Part shown: piece after piece, positions 1-6,296 of the stretch
Layout of the letters: each line of letters opens with the position of its first letter
How positions within the stretch are numbered: the stretch's first letter is position 1
DNA from: JBFWYO01 sp050186335
Lineage (GTDB): Bacteria; Pseudomonadota; Alphaproteobacteria; Bin65
Direction: 5' to 3'
Assembly: GCA_050186335.1 (NCBI GenBank)
Contig: JBFWYO010000100.1
Location: forward strand, 1-14,556
DNA: 14,556 bases
Notes under the pieces: model-generated
Seen by the model: the letters and a program-made list of their open reading frames with translations, nothing else
Database searches by the model: none
Told to the model about the DNA's origin: nothing
Made by a program: the position numbers and the translations under genes

Positions 1-371
1 TAGATGGCAAGTACGCCGTCTTCCTCGACCATCTTGCGCGTAACTTCGACAGTTTTCGGTGGGCTGTACCCGTCGTCGAGCGAGACGAGGTTGATCTTGC
101 GCCCGTTAATGCCACCCTGCTCCTCGTTCAGCATCCGGAAGTAGGATAGATTGATCTTCCCAATGCTGGCAAAGAACGATGCCGGGCCGCTGTAGGGACA
201 GGGTTGCCCGAGTTTGACTTCCTTATCCGTAGCGCCGATGTCGTATTTCTTGGCGAGCGCCGGTGCCGCGGCAAGAAAGCCGCCACCGATCCCAAGCGCG
301 CCGCGCGCCAACAACAAACCACCACCGGCCAATTTTATCGCACTGCGACGCGAAATTTTTTTCTTGTCCAC
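1..371 (-). CDS. ABC transporter substrate-binding protein, LIV/amide type (N-terminal part, cut by window edge)
   Basis: This is the first 123 residues of a periplasmic binding protein of the branched-chain amino acid/amide uptake family (Peripla_BP_6-like). It starts with GTG at 371-369, chosen because AGGAGG (380-385) lies 8 nt upstream. The N-terminus has a twin-arginine-like signal: SRRSAIK at residues 7-13, a hydrophobic stretch to about residue 37 and an APALA-K cleavage-like site near residue 40. The mature part begins with a KLGQPCPYSGPAS strand (residues 53-65), then EEQGGINGRKI and DDGYSPPKTVEVTRK, which are hallmark segments of this family. It follows livGFHM in the same direction and probably supplies that transporter's ligand specificity. 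The ligand cannot be told from the sequence: branched-chain amino acids, amides, urea or aromatic acids all use this fold. The C-terminal two thirds lie outside the window. Confidence 0.93.
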   Translation of the reverse strand, partial: MDKKKISRRSAIKLAGGGLLLARGALGIGGGFLAAAPALAKKYDIGATDKEVKLGQPCPYSGPASFFASIGKINLSYFRMLNEEQGGINGRKINLVSLDDGYSPPKTVEVTRKMVEEDGVLAI

Positions 372-390
372 GTTTGCTTCCTCCTGGTTT

Positions 391-420
391 GTCACCAATC
401 TTTTTTCGCGCGCTGGTGAC
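391..420 (-). promoter_or_regulatory. Hairpin directly upstream of the binding-protein ribosome binding site
   Basis: GTCACCA (391-397) and TGGTGAC (414-420) are perfect 7-bp inverted arms with a 16-nt loop. In the leftward RNA the stem ends 5 nt before AGGAGG. It lacks a T-tract on its downstream side, so it is a poor terminator. A role in mRNA 5'-end stability or in access to the ribosome binding site is more likely. Confidence 0.4.
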
Positions 421-443
421 GATTGCTTGAACCCATCTTCTCG

Positions 444-462
444 TGAGTTGAAATCGAACTCA
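444..462. promoter_or_regulatory. Palindrome at predicted start site of binding-protein gene (operator candidate)
   Basis: TGAGTT (444-449) and AACTCA (457-462) form perfect 6-bp arms around a 7-nt spacer. The repeat begins 1 nt downstream of the predicted -10 and covers the expected transcription start, a position typical of a repressor site. It could also fold as a small hairpin at the 5' end of the transcript. No regulator gene is in the window. Confidence 0.35.
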
Positions 463-463
463 A

Positions 464-492
464 AGTATCGATCTTGGTATATTGCGTGTCAA
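464..492 (-). promoter_or_regulatory. Sigma70-like promoter of the binding-protein gene
   Basis: On the minus strand there is a perfect -35 hexamer TTGACA (492-487), a 17-nt spacer, and a -10 hexamer GATACT (469-464; 4 of 6 matches). Transcription would start near 457, giving a leader of about 85 nt before the GTG. This suggests the binding protein can be expressed apart from livGFHM, which fits the usual need for excess binding protein. It is a prediction from hexamer match and spacing only. Confidence 0.55.
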
Positions 493-568
493 CAATTGCC
501 CCGAACAAGCGTTTGATTTATCGCAATCTCATATTTCAGCGTCTCGTAACGTCCGCAAGCAACGTTGG

Positions 569-1609
569 TTAAGATTTGTCTTGAGACTGATTCGCGGCTT
601 TAGGCGTGCTGCCAGCGCGGCGATCCACGAAGCCCTTTTGGAGCGATTTAACGGCGCCAGCCACACCGTTCGGCATGAAGTAGACCACTGCGATGAGGAG
701 TACGCCATAGATTGCCCACGGGGCAGACTTAGATAGATGGCCGGCGATGTTCGGCAGAAACTGGATGAATATGGCCCCGTAAATGGCGCCGGATATCGAG
801 GTGACTCCGCCCACGATGCTGCCGACAAAAAACGTGATCGACACGAACATGCCGAATGAATCGGGCGCGACGAACTGCACAACGACGCACGAAAGCGCGC
901 CCGCGACGCCCGCATACAAAGCACTGACGCCGAATGTCACGGATTTATAGAGCGCCGCATTAACGCCCATCGTCTGCGCTGCGGTGGAATGGTCGCGGAT
1001 TGCCACCAGCGCTCTGCCGACGCGCCCGCGCATCATGTTCCTGCCGAGTACGAACATGACCACGCATACGGCGAAGCAGAGAAAATAGGTCCATTGATCG
1101 GAATCAAGCGGGATGCCGAACGGCGCATTCGGCTTTTCCATATATATCCCTTGAACGCCGCCGGTCAGATCTTCGAACGCCTTGTATTTCAAGACCTGCG
1201 GCGTTGCGACGGCGAGCGCAAATGTGGCAAGGGCCAAATACAGACCCTCAAGCCGAAGTGCCGGCAATCCGAAGAGGAATCCGACGCAGAGACAGACTAA
1301 CGCAGCCGCCGGCACCGCAAGGTAGAAAGAGACGCCGAAATGCTCCGACAGGATTGCGGCCGTGTAAGCGCCGAGCGCGAAGAACGCGCCGTGCCCGATC
1401 GATATTTGGCCGCTATAGCCGCTTAAAAAGTTGAGACCGAGAAGCGCGATTGCATAGACGAGAATCTGCGATATCTGGAACAGCTGAAAGCCGCTCAGAA
1501 CGAACGGCACGGCGACGCCGCCGAGGATCAGTAGGATCCATCCCGTTGCGTTTGCAGACCGGCTGCTCGGGGGAGATTTTGGGCGGGTATCGCTCTGCTT
1601 TTCGATCAT
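569..1609 (-). CDS. livM: LIV-type ABC transporter permease LivM
   Basis: Inner-membrane permease of a branched-chain-amino-acid-type ABC importer, 346 residues, which is normal for LivM. After a polar 22-residue N-terminus come multiple hydrophobic helices (about 23-40, 47-62, 75-90, 95-115, 122-140, 173-189, 225-247, 253-285, 297-313). The family signature GYSGQISIGHGAFFALGAY is at residues 64-82. An EAA-like cytoplasmic loop that contacts the ATPases lies at about 198-222 (GRALVAIRDHSTAAQTMGVN). The start ATG (1609-1607) is 3 nt after the livH stop, so it is translationally linked to livH. It ends in a charged tail (residues 321-346). It should pair with LivH to form the pore. Substrate specificity lies mainly in the binding protein, so the name does not prove leucine transport. 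Confidence 0.95.
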   Translation of the reverse strand: MIEKQSDTRPKSPPSSRSANATGWILLILGGVAVPFVLSGFQLFQISQILVYAIALLGLNFLSGYSGQISIGHGAFFALGAYTAAILSEHFGVSFYLAVPAAALVCLCVGFLFGLPALRLEGLYLALATFALAVATPQVLKYKAFEDLTGGVQGIYMEKPNAPFGIPLDSDQWTYFLCFAVCVVMFVLGRNMMRGRVGRALVAIRDHSTAAQTMGVNAALYKSVTFGVSALYAGVAGALSCVVVQFVAPDSFGMFVSITFFVGSIVGGVTSISGAIYGAIFIQFLPNIAGHLSKSAPWAIYGVLLIAVVYFMPNGVAGAVKSLQKGFVDRRAGSTPKAANQSQDKS

Positions 1610-1612
1610 GCG

Positions 1613-2485
1613 TTAAACTCGCGCTACCGTGCGCCTACTGAAAAGCCCGGAGGGCTTCACCACGAGCACGCCGACAATGATCAGCAGCGCAATGCTGAGC
1701 TTGAGTTCCGACCCGGTGATGTAATTGCCGAGCAGGGTTTCGAGAATGCCGACGATGAACCCACCGATGACGGCACCGAACGGATTGTTGATCCCGCCGA
1801 GCAGTGCGGCAGCAAAGCCATAAATGATGACGCCCAGCATCATATTCGGATCGAGGAAGACGATCGGCGCGACCATGATTCCCGCAACCGACCCGATCGC
1901 CGCCGAAATCCCCCAACCCAGCGACAGCATTCTTCCCACGCGAATTCCGACCAGGGAACTGGATGATTGATTTTGCGCCACCGCCCGCATCGCAAGGCCC
2001 AGCGAGGTGAACCGGAAGAAAACGTACACCGCGATTAAAATGACGAATGTCACGCACAGCAAACCAAGCTCATGGGCCGACACAAAGCTCGTGGCGGGCA
2101 GGAGGTCTTCGGGGAACGGGCTTGGAAACGTTTTGATCGAAGGAGTCCAGATCCAGGCGGCCAAGCTATTGAAGATCATGAATAGACCAATGAAAACCGC
2201 GACCACACCGAGCGTGGAACGTCCGCTTACCGGTCTTACGACGTACGTTTCGATTAGGCTACCAAACAGGAATGACAAAATTACCGTACCGACAGCGGCC
2301 ACCCAGAACGGCAAGCCCACGGAGATCAGGGTCCAAGCGACATAGGTCGAGAATGTTGCCATTTCGCCTTGGGCAAAATTCACCAGGCTCGTGGATCGAT
2401 AGATCATGACGAGCGCGAGCCCCAGGATGGCGTAGATGGCCCCCGACGCGATGCCCGAAAAAACCAACTGAAGAAATGTCGTCAC
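1613..2485 (-). CDS. livH: LIV-type ABC transporter permease LivH
   Basis: Second inner-membrane permease of the same importer, 290 residues, the usual LivH length. It contains the early family motif NFAQGEM at residues 37-43, several transmembrane helices (about 5-28, 45-75, 92-113, 141-158, 190-211, 215-232, 236-254, 263-278) and an EAA-like loop at about 163-183 (GLAMRAVAQNQSSSSLVGI). It starts with GTG at 2485-2483, only 3 nt past the livF stop. The ribosome binding site is weak (GAAGG right beside the start), so translation probably depends on ribosomes arriving from livF. It forms a heterodimeric channel with LivM and is driven by LivG and LivF. Confidence 0.95.
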   Translation of the reverse strand: MTTFLQLVFSGIASGAIYAILGLALVMIYRSTSLVNFAQGEMATFSTYVAWTLISVGLPFWVAAVGTVILSFLFGSLIETYVVRPVSGRSTLGVVAVFIGLFMIFNSLAAWIWTPSIKTFPSPFPEDLLPATSFVSAHELGLLCVTFVILIAVYVFFRFTSLGLAMRAVAQNQSSSSLVGIRVGRMLSLGWGISAAIGSVAGIMVAPIVFLDPNMMLGVIIYGFAAALLGGINNPFGAVIGGFIVGILETLLGNYITGSELKLSIALLIIVGVLVVKPSGLFSRRTVARV

Positions 2486-2488
2486 CCT

Positions 2489-3202
2489 TCAGTACCCCAA
2501 ATAAGCGCGGCGAATCGCAGTATCATCCTTGAGCATACGCGACGGGCCGGAAAGCACGAGCCGCCCTGTTTCCAGCAGGTACGCGTGATCGGCGAAGTCC
2601 AGCGCAAGGCTGGCGTTTTGCTCGACCAGCAGCATCGTCACTTTCTGCTCCACGTTTATCTTGCGCATGATCTTGAAAATTTCTGCCACCACGATCGGCG
2701 CCAAACCGAATGACGGTTCGTCCAGCAGCAACAATTTCGGTCGGAGCATCAGGGCGCGGCTAATTGCCAACATTTGCTGCTCGCCGCCGGAAAGCGTGCC
2801 GGCACGTTGTTTGCGCCGCTCTTTGAGCCGCGGGAAATATGTAAAGACTTGCTCCAGGTCCGCCGCGACGCCGTTCCGATCGCCGCGTACATAAGCGCCA
2901 AGTCTGAGATTCTCCTCGACGTCCAGATCGATAAACGTGCCGCGATTTTCGGGCACATGGCCCACGCCTAGACGAACGATCTCGTCCGTCCTCATTCGGT
3001 CCAAACGTTGCCCTCTGAAGGTCCGCTCCCCCTGCGAACCGATCATGCCGCAAATGGCCCTTAGCGTCGTCGTTTTGCCTGCGCCGTTGGCACCGAGCAA
3101 CGCCGACACGCCGCCTTCGGCGATGGAAATGTCCAGCCCGTGGAGCACCGGCGTGCGCCCATAACCCGCCTTGAGACTTATGACCTGCAACAGCGCGCTC
3201 AC
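2489..3202 (-). CDS. livF: LIV-type ABC transporter ATPase LivF
   Basis: Cytoplasmic ATP-binding subunit, 237 residues, which is the family length. Walker A is GANGAGKT (37-44), the ABC signature LSGGE (137-141) is fully canonical, and Walker B LLLLDEP is at 157-163, followed by SFGLAPIVV, typical of LivF. VPENRGTF (83-90) occupies the family's Q-loop region. The GTG start overlaps the livG stop by 4 nt (GTGA), which implies translational coupling. With LivG it powers import through LivHM. It supplies the intact signature motif of the pair, which matters because LivG's is altered. Confidence 0.95.
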   Translation of the reverse strand: MSALLQVISLKAGYGRTPVLHGLDISIAEGGVSALLGANGAGKTTTLRAICGMIGSQGERTFRGQRLDRMRTDEIVRLGVGHVPENRGTFIDLDVEENLRLGAYVRGDRNGVAADLEQVFTYFPRLKERRKQRAGTLSGGEQQMLAISRALMLRPKLLLLDEPSFGLAPIVVAEIFKIMRKINVEQKVTMLLVEQNASLALDFADHAYLLETGRLVLSGPSRMLKDDTAIRRAYLGY

Positions 3203-4038
3203 TCTTCCGCCCCAAGATATGCGCTGATCACGTCCGGGTTCGACCGCACTTCCGCCGGCGTGCCGTCCGCGATCTTTCGCCCGAAATTGAGCGCAATCAC
3301 TTTGTCGGAAATCGACATGACGAGGTTCATATGATGCTCGACGATAAGCACGGTGATTTTCATTTCATCACGAATTTTGACGATGAGTGCCGACAATGCC
3401 TCGATCTCTTCATGATTGAGGCCGGCCGCCGGCTCGTCCAGCAGCAGCAGCGTGGGATGCGTCGCCAAGGCGCGTGCCAGTTCAATGCGCTTTTGCTGCA
3501 CGAACGGCAGTTCGGCGGCGGGTCGGTCGAGCAGCGCATCAAGACCGACGATGCCGGCCAGGTGTTCGGCGGTGTTACGCAGCGCCAACTCCGATCGATT
3601 CACAAACGGTAGTTTCAACGCATTGGCCAGAAATCCGCCCGACGACCGTGCGTGCCCTCCGAGCATTATGTTCTCAAGCACGGTCAGCGCTCCGAACAAC
3701 GCTATGTTCTGAAACGTGCGCCCGATGCCAATTTCCGGAATTCTATGGATCGGAAGCGCACGCAGCGAGCGGCCCTCGAAGAATATGTCGCCGCGCTCGA
3801 AACGGTACAGCCGACTCAGGCAGTTGAAGAGCGTGGTTTTGCCCGCGCCATTTGGGCCGATAAGGCCGCAGATTTGTCCTTCGTCGACATCGAACGAAAC
3901 GCCGTCGAGTGCCGTGATCCCGCCGAATCGAACAGCGACGTCCTGAACGCTGAGTAATCCCGCCTGTCGCGGCCCGTTCGCTTCTGGCGCACGACCGTTT
4001 GCGTTCGCCCGCGTCGGGTCGGCGGCGATCGCGCTCAT
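3199..4038 (-). CDS. livG: LIV-type ABC transporter ATPase LivG (variant signature motif)
   Basis: First gene of the leftward transporter operon, 279 residues from the chosen ATG at 4038. That start was picked because GGGAG lies about 6 nt upstream and gives a length near the LivG norm (about 255), with a polar 26-residue leader before the first beta strand. An in-frame reading continues upstream to 4347 but is rich in odd residues and unlike the family. Walker A GPNGAGKT is at 61-68, GRTFQN with the Q-loop Gln at 106-111, Walker B LLLLDEP at 197-203, the LivG-type AAGLNHEE at 204-211, and the H-loop His at 235-236. The ABC signature reads LPFVQ (177-181), where LivG usually has a glycine at the fourth position. 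Otherwise it is intact and should act with LivF on LivHM. Confidence 0.93.
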   Translation of the reverse strand: MSAIAADPTRANANGRAPEANGPRQAGLLSVQDVAVRFGGITALDGVSFDVDEGQICGLIGPNGAGKTTLFNCLSRLYRFERGDIFFEGRSLRALPIHRIPEIGIGRTFQNIALFGALTVLENIMLGGHARSSGGFLANALKLPFVNRSELALRNTAEHLAGIVGLDALLDRPAAELPFVQQKRIELARALATHPTLLLLDEPAAGLNHEEIEALSALIVKIRDEMKITVLIVEHHMNLVMSISDKVIALNFGRKIADGTPAEVRSNPDVISAYLGAEE

Positions 4039-4215
4039 GCCAATCTCCCAGCCGGGCGACAGCATGCTCCCAACATTGGCGCACCGCTTTGCGGCCGCTC
4101 GCCTGTCTTGGGTTGCCGAACAAACGTCCGGCCCGATCGAGCGCGCTTCTTCCGATCGTCCCTGGCCGAATTTGGCAAGATTGCGCACCCCATTCGTAAG
4201 ATCGCGTACACAAAT

Positions 4216-4272
4216 GTCGGTATCGCCGTAATGCCGCCAATGGCATCGTCGGCCGATTCGGCTAATACCGAC
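4216..4272 (-). promoter_or_regulatory. Possible folded leader RNA of the liv operon (three-stem arrangement)
   Basis: On the leftward strand an outer 8-bp perfect stem, GTCGGTAT (4216-4223) with ATACCGAC (4265-4272), encloses two inner repeats: ATGCC/GGCAT (4231-4235 with 4242-4246, 6-nt loop) and the near-palindrome GCCGATTCGGC (4252-4262). Folded as RNA this would be a closed three-way junction. It lies 178 nt upstream of the livG start. I do not recognise a known riboswitch class, and 8-bp arms at this distance can occur by chance. Confidence 0.25.
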
Positions 4273-4337
4273 CACCTTCATATGCGCGCCGCGAACAGCC
4301 CCCACGTCGGACGCGGCGAAGTACATTCTTCGATCCA

Positions 4338-4347
4338 GTGACGTCAC
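4338..4347. repeat. Perfect 10-bp palindrome GTGACGTCAC
   Basis: A self-complementary decamer in the divergent intergenic region, 84 nt upstream of the first SDR start and just downstream of the predicted liv promoter. It is positioned to be a regulator site for either direction. The TGACGTCA core recurs at 5646-5653 (inside an SDR gene) and 12088-12095 (over the end of the hpf gene). Confidence 0.3.
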
Positions 4348-4359
4348 GCAATCAAATTT

Positions 4360-4389
4360 ATTGTAGGTTCAACTACGTTTTGCGAACAA
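4360..4389 (-). promoter_or_regulatory. Candidate sigma70 promoter of the liv operon
   Basis: Minus strand: TTGTTC (4389-4384), 18-nt spacer, TACAAT (4365-4360; 5 of 6 matches to TATAAT). The -35 is weak. It would give a long untranslated leader before livG. It overlaps the -35 end of the rightward promoter candidate, so polymerases would compete. Confidence 0.35.
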
Positions 4390-4408
4390 GCAGCACGCGG
4401 ATTATGCT
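4380..4408 (+). promoter_or_regulatory. Candidate sigma70 promoter of the SDR genes
   Basis: Plus strand: TTGCGA (4380-4385), 17-nt spacer, TATGCT (4403-4408), each matching 4 of 6 consensus bases. Transcription would start near 4415, about 16 nt before the ATG, leaving room only for the GGGGGA ribosome binding site. Confidence 0.4.
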
Positions 4409-4410
4409 GC
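4390..4410. promoter_or_regulatory. Operator-like inverted repeat over the SDR promoter
   Basis: GCAGCA (4390-4395) and TGCTGC (4405-4410) are perfect 6-bp arms around 9 nt. The site covers the spacer and the -10 of the rightward promoter candidate and abuts the -35 of the leftward one. A protein bound here would be expected to block the SDR genes and might also affect the liv operon. Confidence 0.35.
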
Positions 4411-4430
4411 ACAGATTAAGGGGGAAGCGC

Positions 4431-5195
4431 ATGGAGCGACTAATCGGCAAGACGGCGATCATCACAGGTGCTGGTTCGGGCATGGGTCAAGCAACCGCTC
4501 TCCTGTTCGCGGCCGAGGGTGCGAAAGTCGTCTTGACCGATATCGACCAAAAGGCGGTCGAAGCTGTTGCGGCCCAAATTGGCGCTGCGGCACGCGCCAT
4601 CCATCACGATGTTGCCGACGAACGCGGCTGGCAGACCGTGATGGATATGGCGCGACGTGCATTCGGTGGATTGCATATTCTGGTCAATAATGCCGGCTCC
4701 GCGATTGAAGGCACGCCGGAGTCGACAACAATCTCGGATTGGCGCCGGGTGCATGCCGTCAACGTCGAAGGCGTATTCCTCGGCACGCGCGCCGCAATAC
4801 CGCTGCTCCGCGAAAGTGGCGGCGGCAGCATCGTGAATATTGCATCGCGCGCGGCCATCCGCGCTGCGCCGGGGCATCTGGCCGCCTACGGCGCAAGCAA
4901 AGGTGCGGTGCGGGAGTTCACGATGACGGTTGCCATCTATTGCGCCCGTGCCGGGTATAATATCCGGTGCAACTCCATCAATCCCGGCGCCATCGATACG
5001 CCTTTGCTGCGCGCGAGCTTCGCCAATGCCGACGATCCCGCCGAACGCGAACGCATGATCGTGGGCCGAACCCCGCTTAATCGCATGGGGCGGCCGATCG
5101 ATATTGCCTATGCTGCCCTCTATCTCGGTTCCGATGAGGCCGACTACGTGACCGGCTCCGAGATCAACGTCGACGGAGGCGTCGCATGTCAATGA
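4431..5195 (+). CDS. Classical short-chain dehydrogenase/reductase (SDR)
   Basis: NAD(P)-dependent oxidoreductase of 254 residues, the usual classical SDR length. The ATG at 4431 follows GGGGGAAGCGC, a good ribosome binding site. An in-frame 31-residue upstream extension is not SDR-like. The Rossmann glycine motif TGAGSGMG is at 12-19, acidic D37 after the second strand suggests NAD(H) preference, NNAG is at 86-89, the catalytic-Asn region VNVEGVF at 110-116 with N111, Ser139, Tyr153 and Lys157. Ser139 and Tyr153 are 14 residues apart, one more than the common spacing, apparently from a one-residue loop insertion (PGHLAAY). The C-terminus GSEINVDGG is typical. The substrate (hydroxyacyl, alcohol, steroid or sugar) cannot be assigned. 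It is probably co-transcribed with the SDR gene 43 nt downstream. Confidence 0.92.
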   Translation: MERLIGKTAIITGAGSGMGQATALLFAAEGAKVVLTDIDQKAVEAVAAQIGAAARAIHHDVADERGWQTVMDMARRAFGGLHILVNNAGSAIEGTPESTTISDWRRVHAVNVEGVFLGTRAAIPLLRESGGGSIVNIASRAAIRAAPGHLAAYGASKGAVREFTMTVAIYCARAGYNIRCNSINPGAIDTPLLRASFANADDPAERERMIVGRTPLNRMGRPIDIAYAALYLGSDEADYVTGSEINVDGGVACQ

Positions 5196-5238
5196 AGCTC
5201 CCTCGCTCATTGCGGGTTCGATCGAGTGGAGCACACGC

Positions 5239-6159
5239 ATGACGATATCGCTCAGCGGTCGAGTCGCAATCATCACCGGCGCCGGTCGGGGCCTGGGGCG
5301 CGCGCACGCGCTCGAACTTGCGCGTCGAGGTGCCAAAGTCGTTGTTAATGACGCAGGGGTCGCGCGGGGCGGCGGAAGCGCCGATCCTGGCCCAGCCGAA
5401 GCGGTCGTGGCCGAAATCGTACGTGCCGGCGGACAAGCGGTTGCCAGCCATCACGATGTCGCTGATCCAATGCAAGCGCAGGCAATCGTGACGGCGGCGG
5501 TCGAGCGATTCGGCGGCGTCGACATCCTGGTAACCAATGCCGGCATCAATCGTCTTGCACCGTTCGACCAGGTGACGGTCGAAGATTTCGCCGCCATCCT
5601 GCAAGTTCACCTATTCGGAACCTTTTATGCCTGCAAATCCGCATATGACGTCATGAAGGCAGCCGGATACGGTCGCATTGTCATGACGACATCGCAGATC
5701 GCATGGGAGGGGAAACGCGACTCGCCCGCATACGGCGCTGCGAAAGGCGGCATTCTCGGGCTGCTCGCAACGCTCAAACTGACCGCGCCGAGCGACGGCA
5801 TTCGCGTCAACGCATTGGCCCCGTTCGCCTTCACACGTGCCAGCGAAGGCGTGTTTCCTGAGGCTTTGCGGCCATGGCTGGAGCCCGCCCAAGTCAGCGC
5901 CGTGGTGGCCTATCTTGTCAGCGACACCTGTACCCTCAACGGCGAAATTCTAATCGCCGGCGGCGGGCACCTGGCGGCGGCAGAAACCCGGGAAAGCGTT
6001 GGCATCGATATCGACGATCCGGCGGCGATCACGGCCGAAGCCATCGCCGATCGCATCGGCTCCATCATGGCTATGAAAGGATCGCTGCGCTTTGACGATG
6101 CGATGGAGGCGGTCGGGTTGACGTTCGCCCGCATCAAATCGCGCGCCGGGGTGAATTGA
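5239..6159 (+). CDS. SDR oxidoreductase resembling the 3-hydroxyacyl-CoA dehydrogenase domain of MFE-2
   Basis: 306-residue SDR starting at an ATG with GGAG 8 nt upstream. The glycine motif TGAGRGLG is at 13-20. VVVNDAG at 35-40 followed by a Gly-rich insert (RGGGSADPGPAE, 43-54) resembles the peroxisomal multifunctional enzyme type 2 dehydrogenase family, as does VHLFGTF at 123-129, where His124 stands at the usual catalytic Asn position. TNAG (99-102) replaces NNAG. Ser152, Tyr165 and Lys169 keep standard spacing. About 60 C-terminal residues (245-306) extend beyond the normal SDR core. It probably oxidises a hydroxyacyl-CoA or related alcohol, but this is inferred from family resemblance. 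It ends 137 nt before the E1 alpha gene. Confidence 0.85.
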   Translation: MTISLSGRVAIITGAGRGLGRAHALELARRGAKVVVNDAGVARGGGSADPGPAEAVVAEIVRAGGQAVASHHDVADPMQAQAIVTAAVERFGGVDILVTNAGINRLAPFDQVTVEDFAAILQVHLFGTFYACKSAYDVMKAAGYGRIVMTTSQIAWEGKRDSPAYGAAKGGILGLLATLKLTAPSDGIRVNALAPFAFTRASEGVFPEALRPWLEPAQVSAVVAYLVSDTCTLNGEILIAGGGHLAAAETRESVGIDIDDPAAITAEAIADRIGSIMAMKGSLRFDDAMEAVGLTFARIKSRAGVN

Positions 6160-6179
6160 TTCGAGCATCCGGCAGCGAC

Positions 6180-6212
6180 GATCCGATCTTGTCATCGCGA
6201 TCGCATCGGATC
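6180..6212. promoter_or_regulatory. 8-bp inverted repeat between the SDR pair and the 2-oxo acid dehydrogenase genes
   Basis: GATCCGAT (6180-6187) and ATCGGATC (6205-6212) are perfect arms with a 17-nt spacer that itself contains the palindrome GCGATCGC (6197-6204). It begins 20 nt after the SDR stop. It could be a transcription terminator hairpin (though no T-run follows) or an operator for the downstream cluster. I could not find a convincing sigma70 promoter in the rest of the 137-nt gap. Confidence 0.4.
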
Positions 6213-6296
6213 ACTCTTAGTTCTGATAGGTCCAGTATTTCGCACATGATGGCATAGCTTACGGCGCGTTCTTGCGCATGCCCGTGGAGACATCCC

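Larger units (their letters stand above)
4039..4430. other. 392-nt divergent regulatory region between livG and the first SDR gene
   Basis: No convincing gene lies here. It contains overlapping divergent promoter candidates (4360-4408), an operator-like inverted repeat (4390-4410), a perfect 10-bp palindrome GTGACGTCAC (4338-4347) and, on the livG side, a cluster of inverted repeats (4216-4272). If the leftward promoter is right, the livG message carries a leader of about 315 nt. The livG frame stays open through most of this stretch (to 4347), so an N-terminally extended LivG cannot be fully excluded. Confidence 0.6.

Noticed and set aside
4190..4290. tRNA or known riboswitch in the liv leader
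   Set aside because: No acceptor/T-arm arrangement with GTTC-type loop, and no conserved core of guanidine, glycine, SAM or lysine riboswitches that I can see.
4440..5336. 298-residue leftward open frame opposite the first SDR gene
   Set aside because: It is antisense to a clear SDR with intact motifs. It has low-complexity Arg/Ala/His-rich content and no recognisable domain, the usual mirror of GC-rich codon use.
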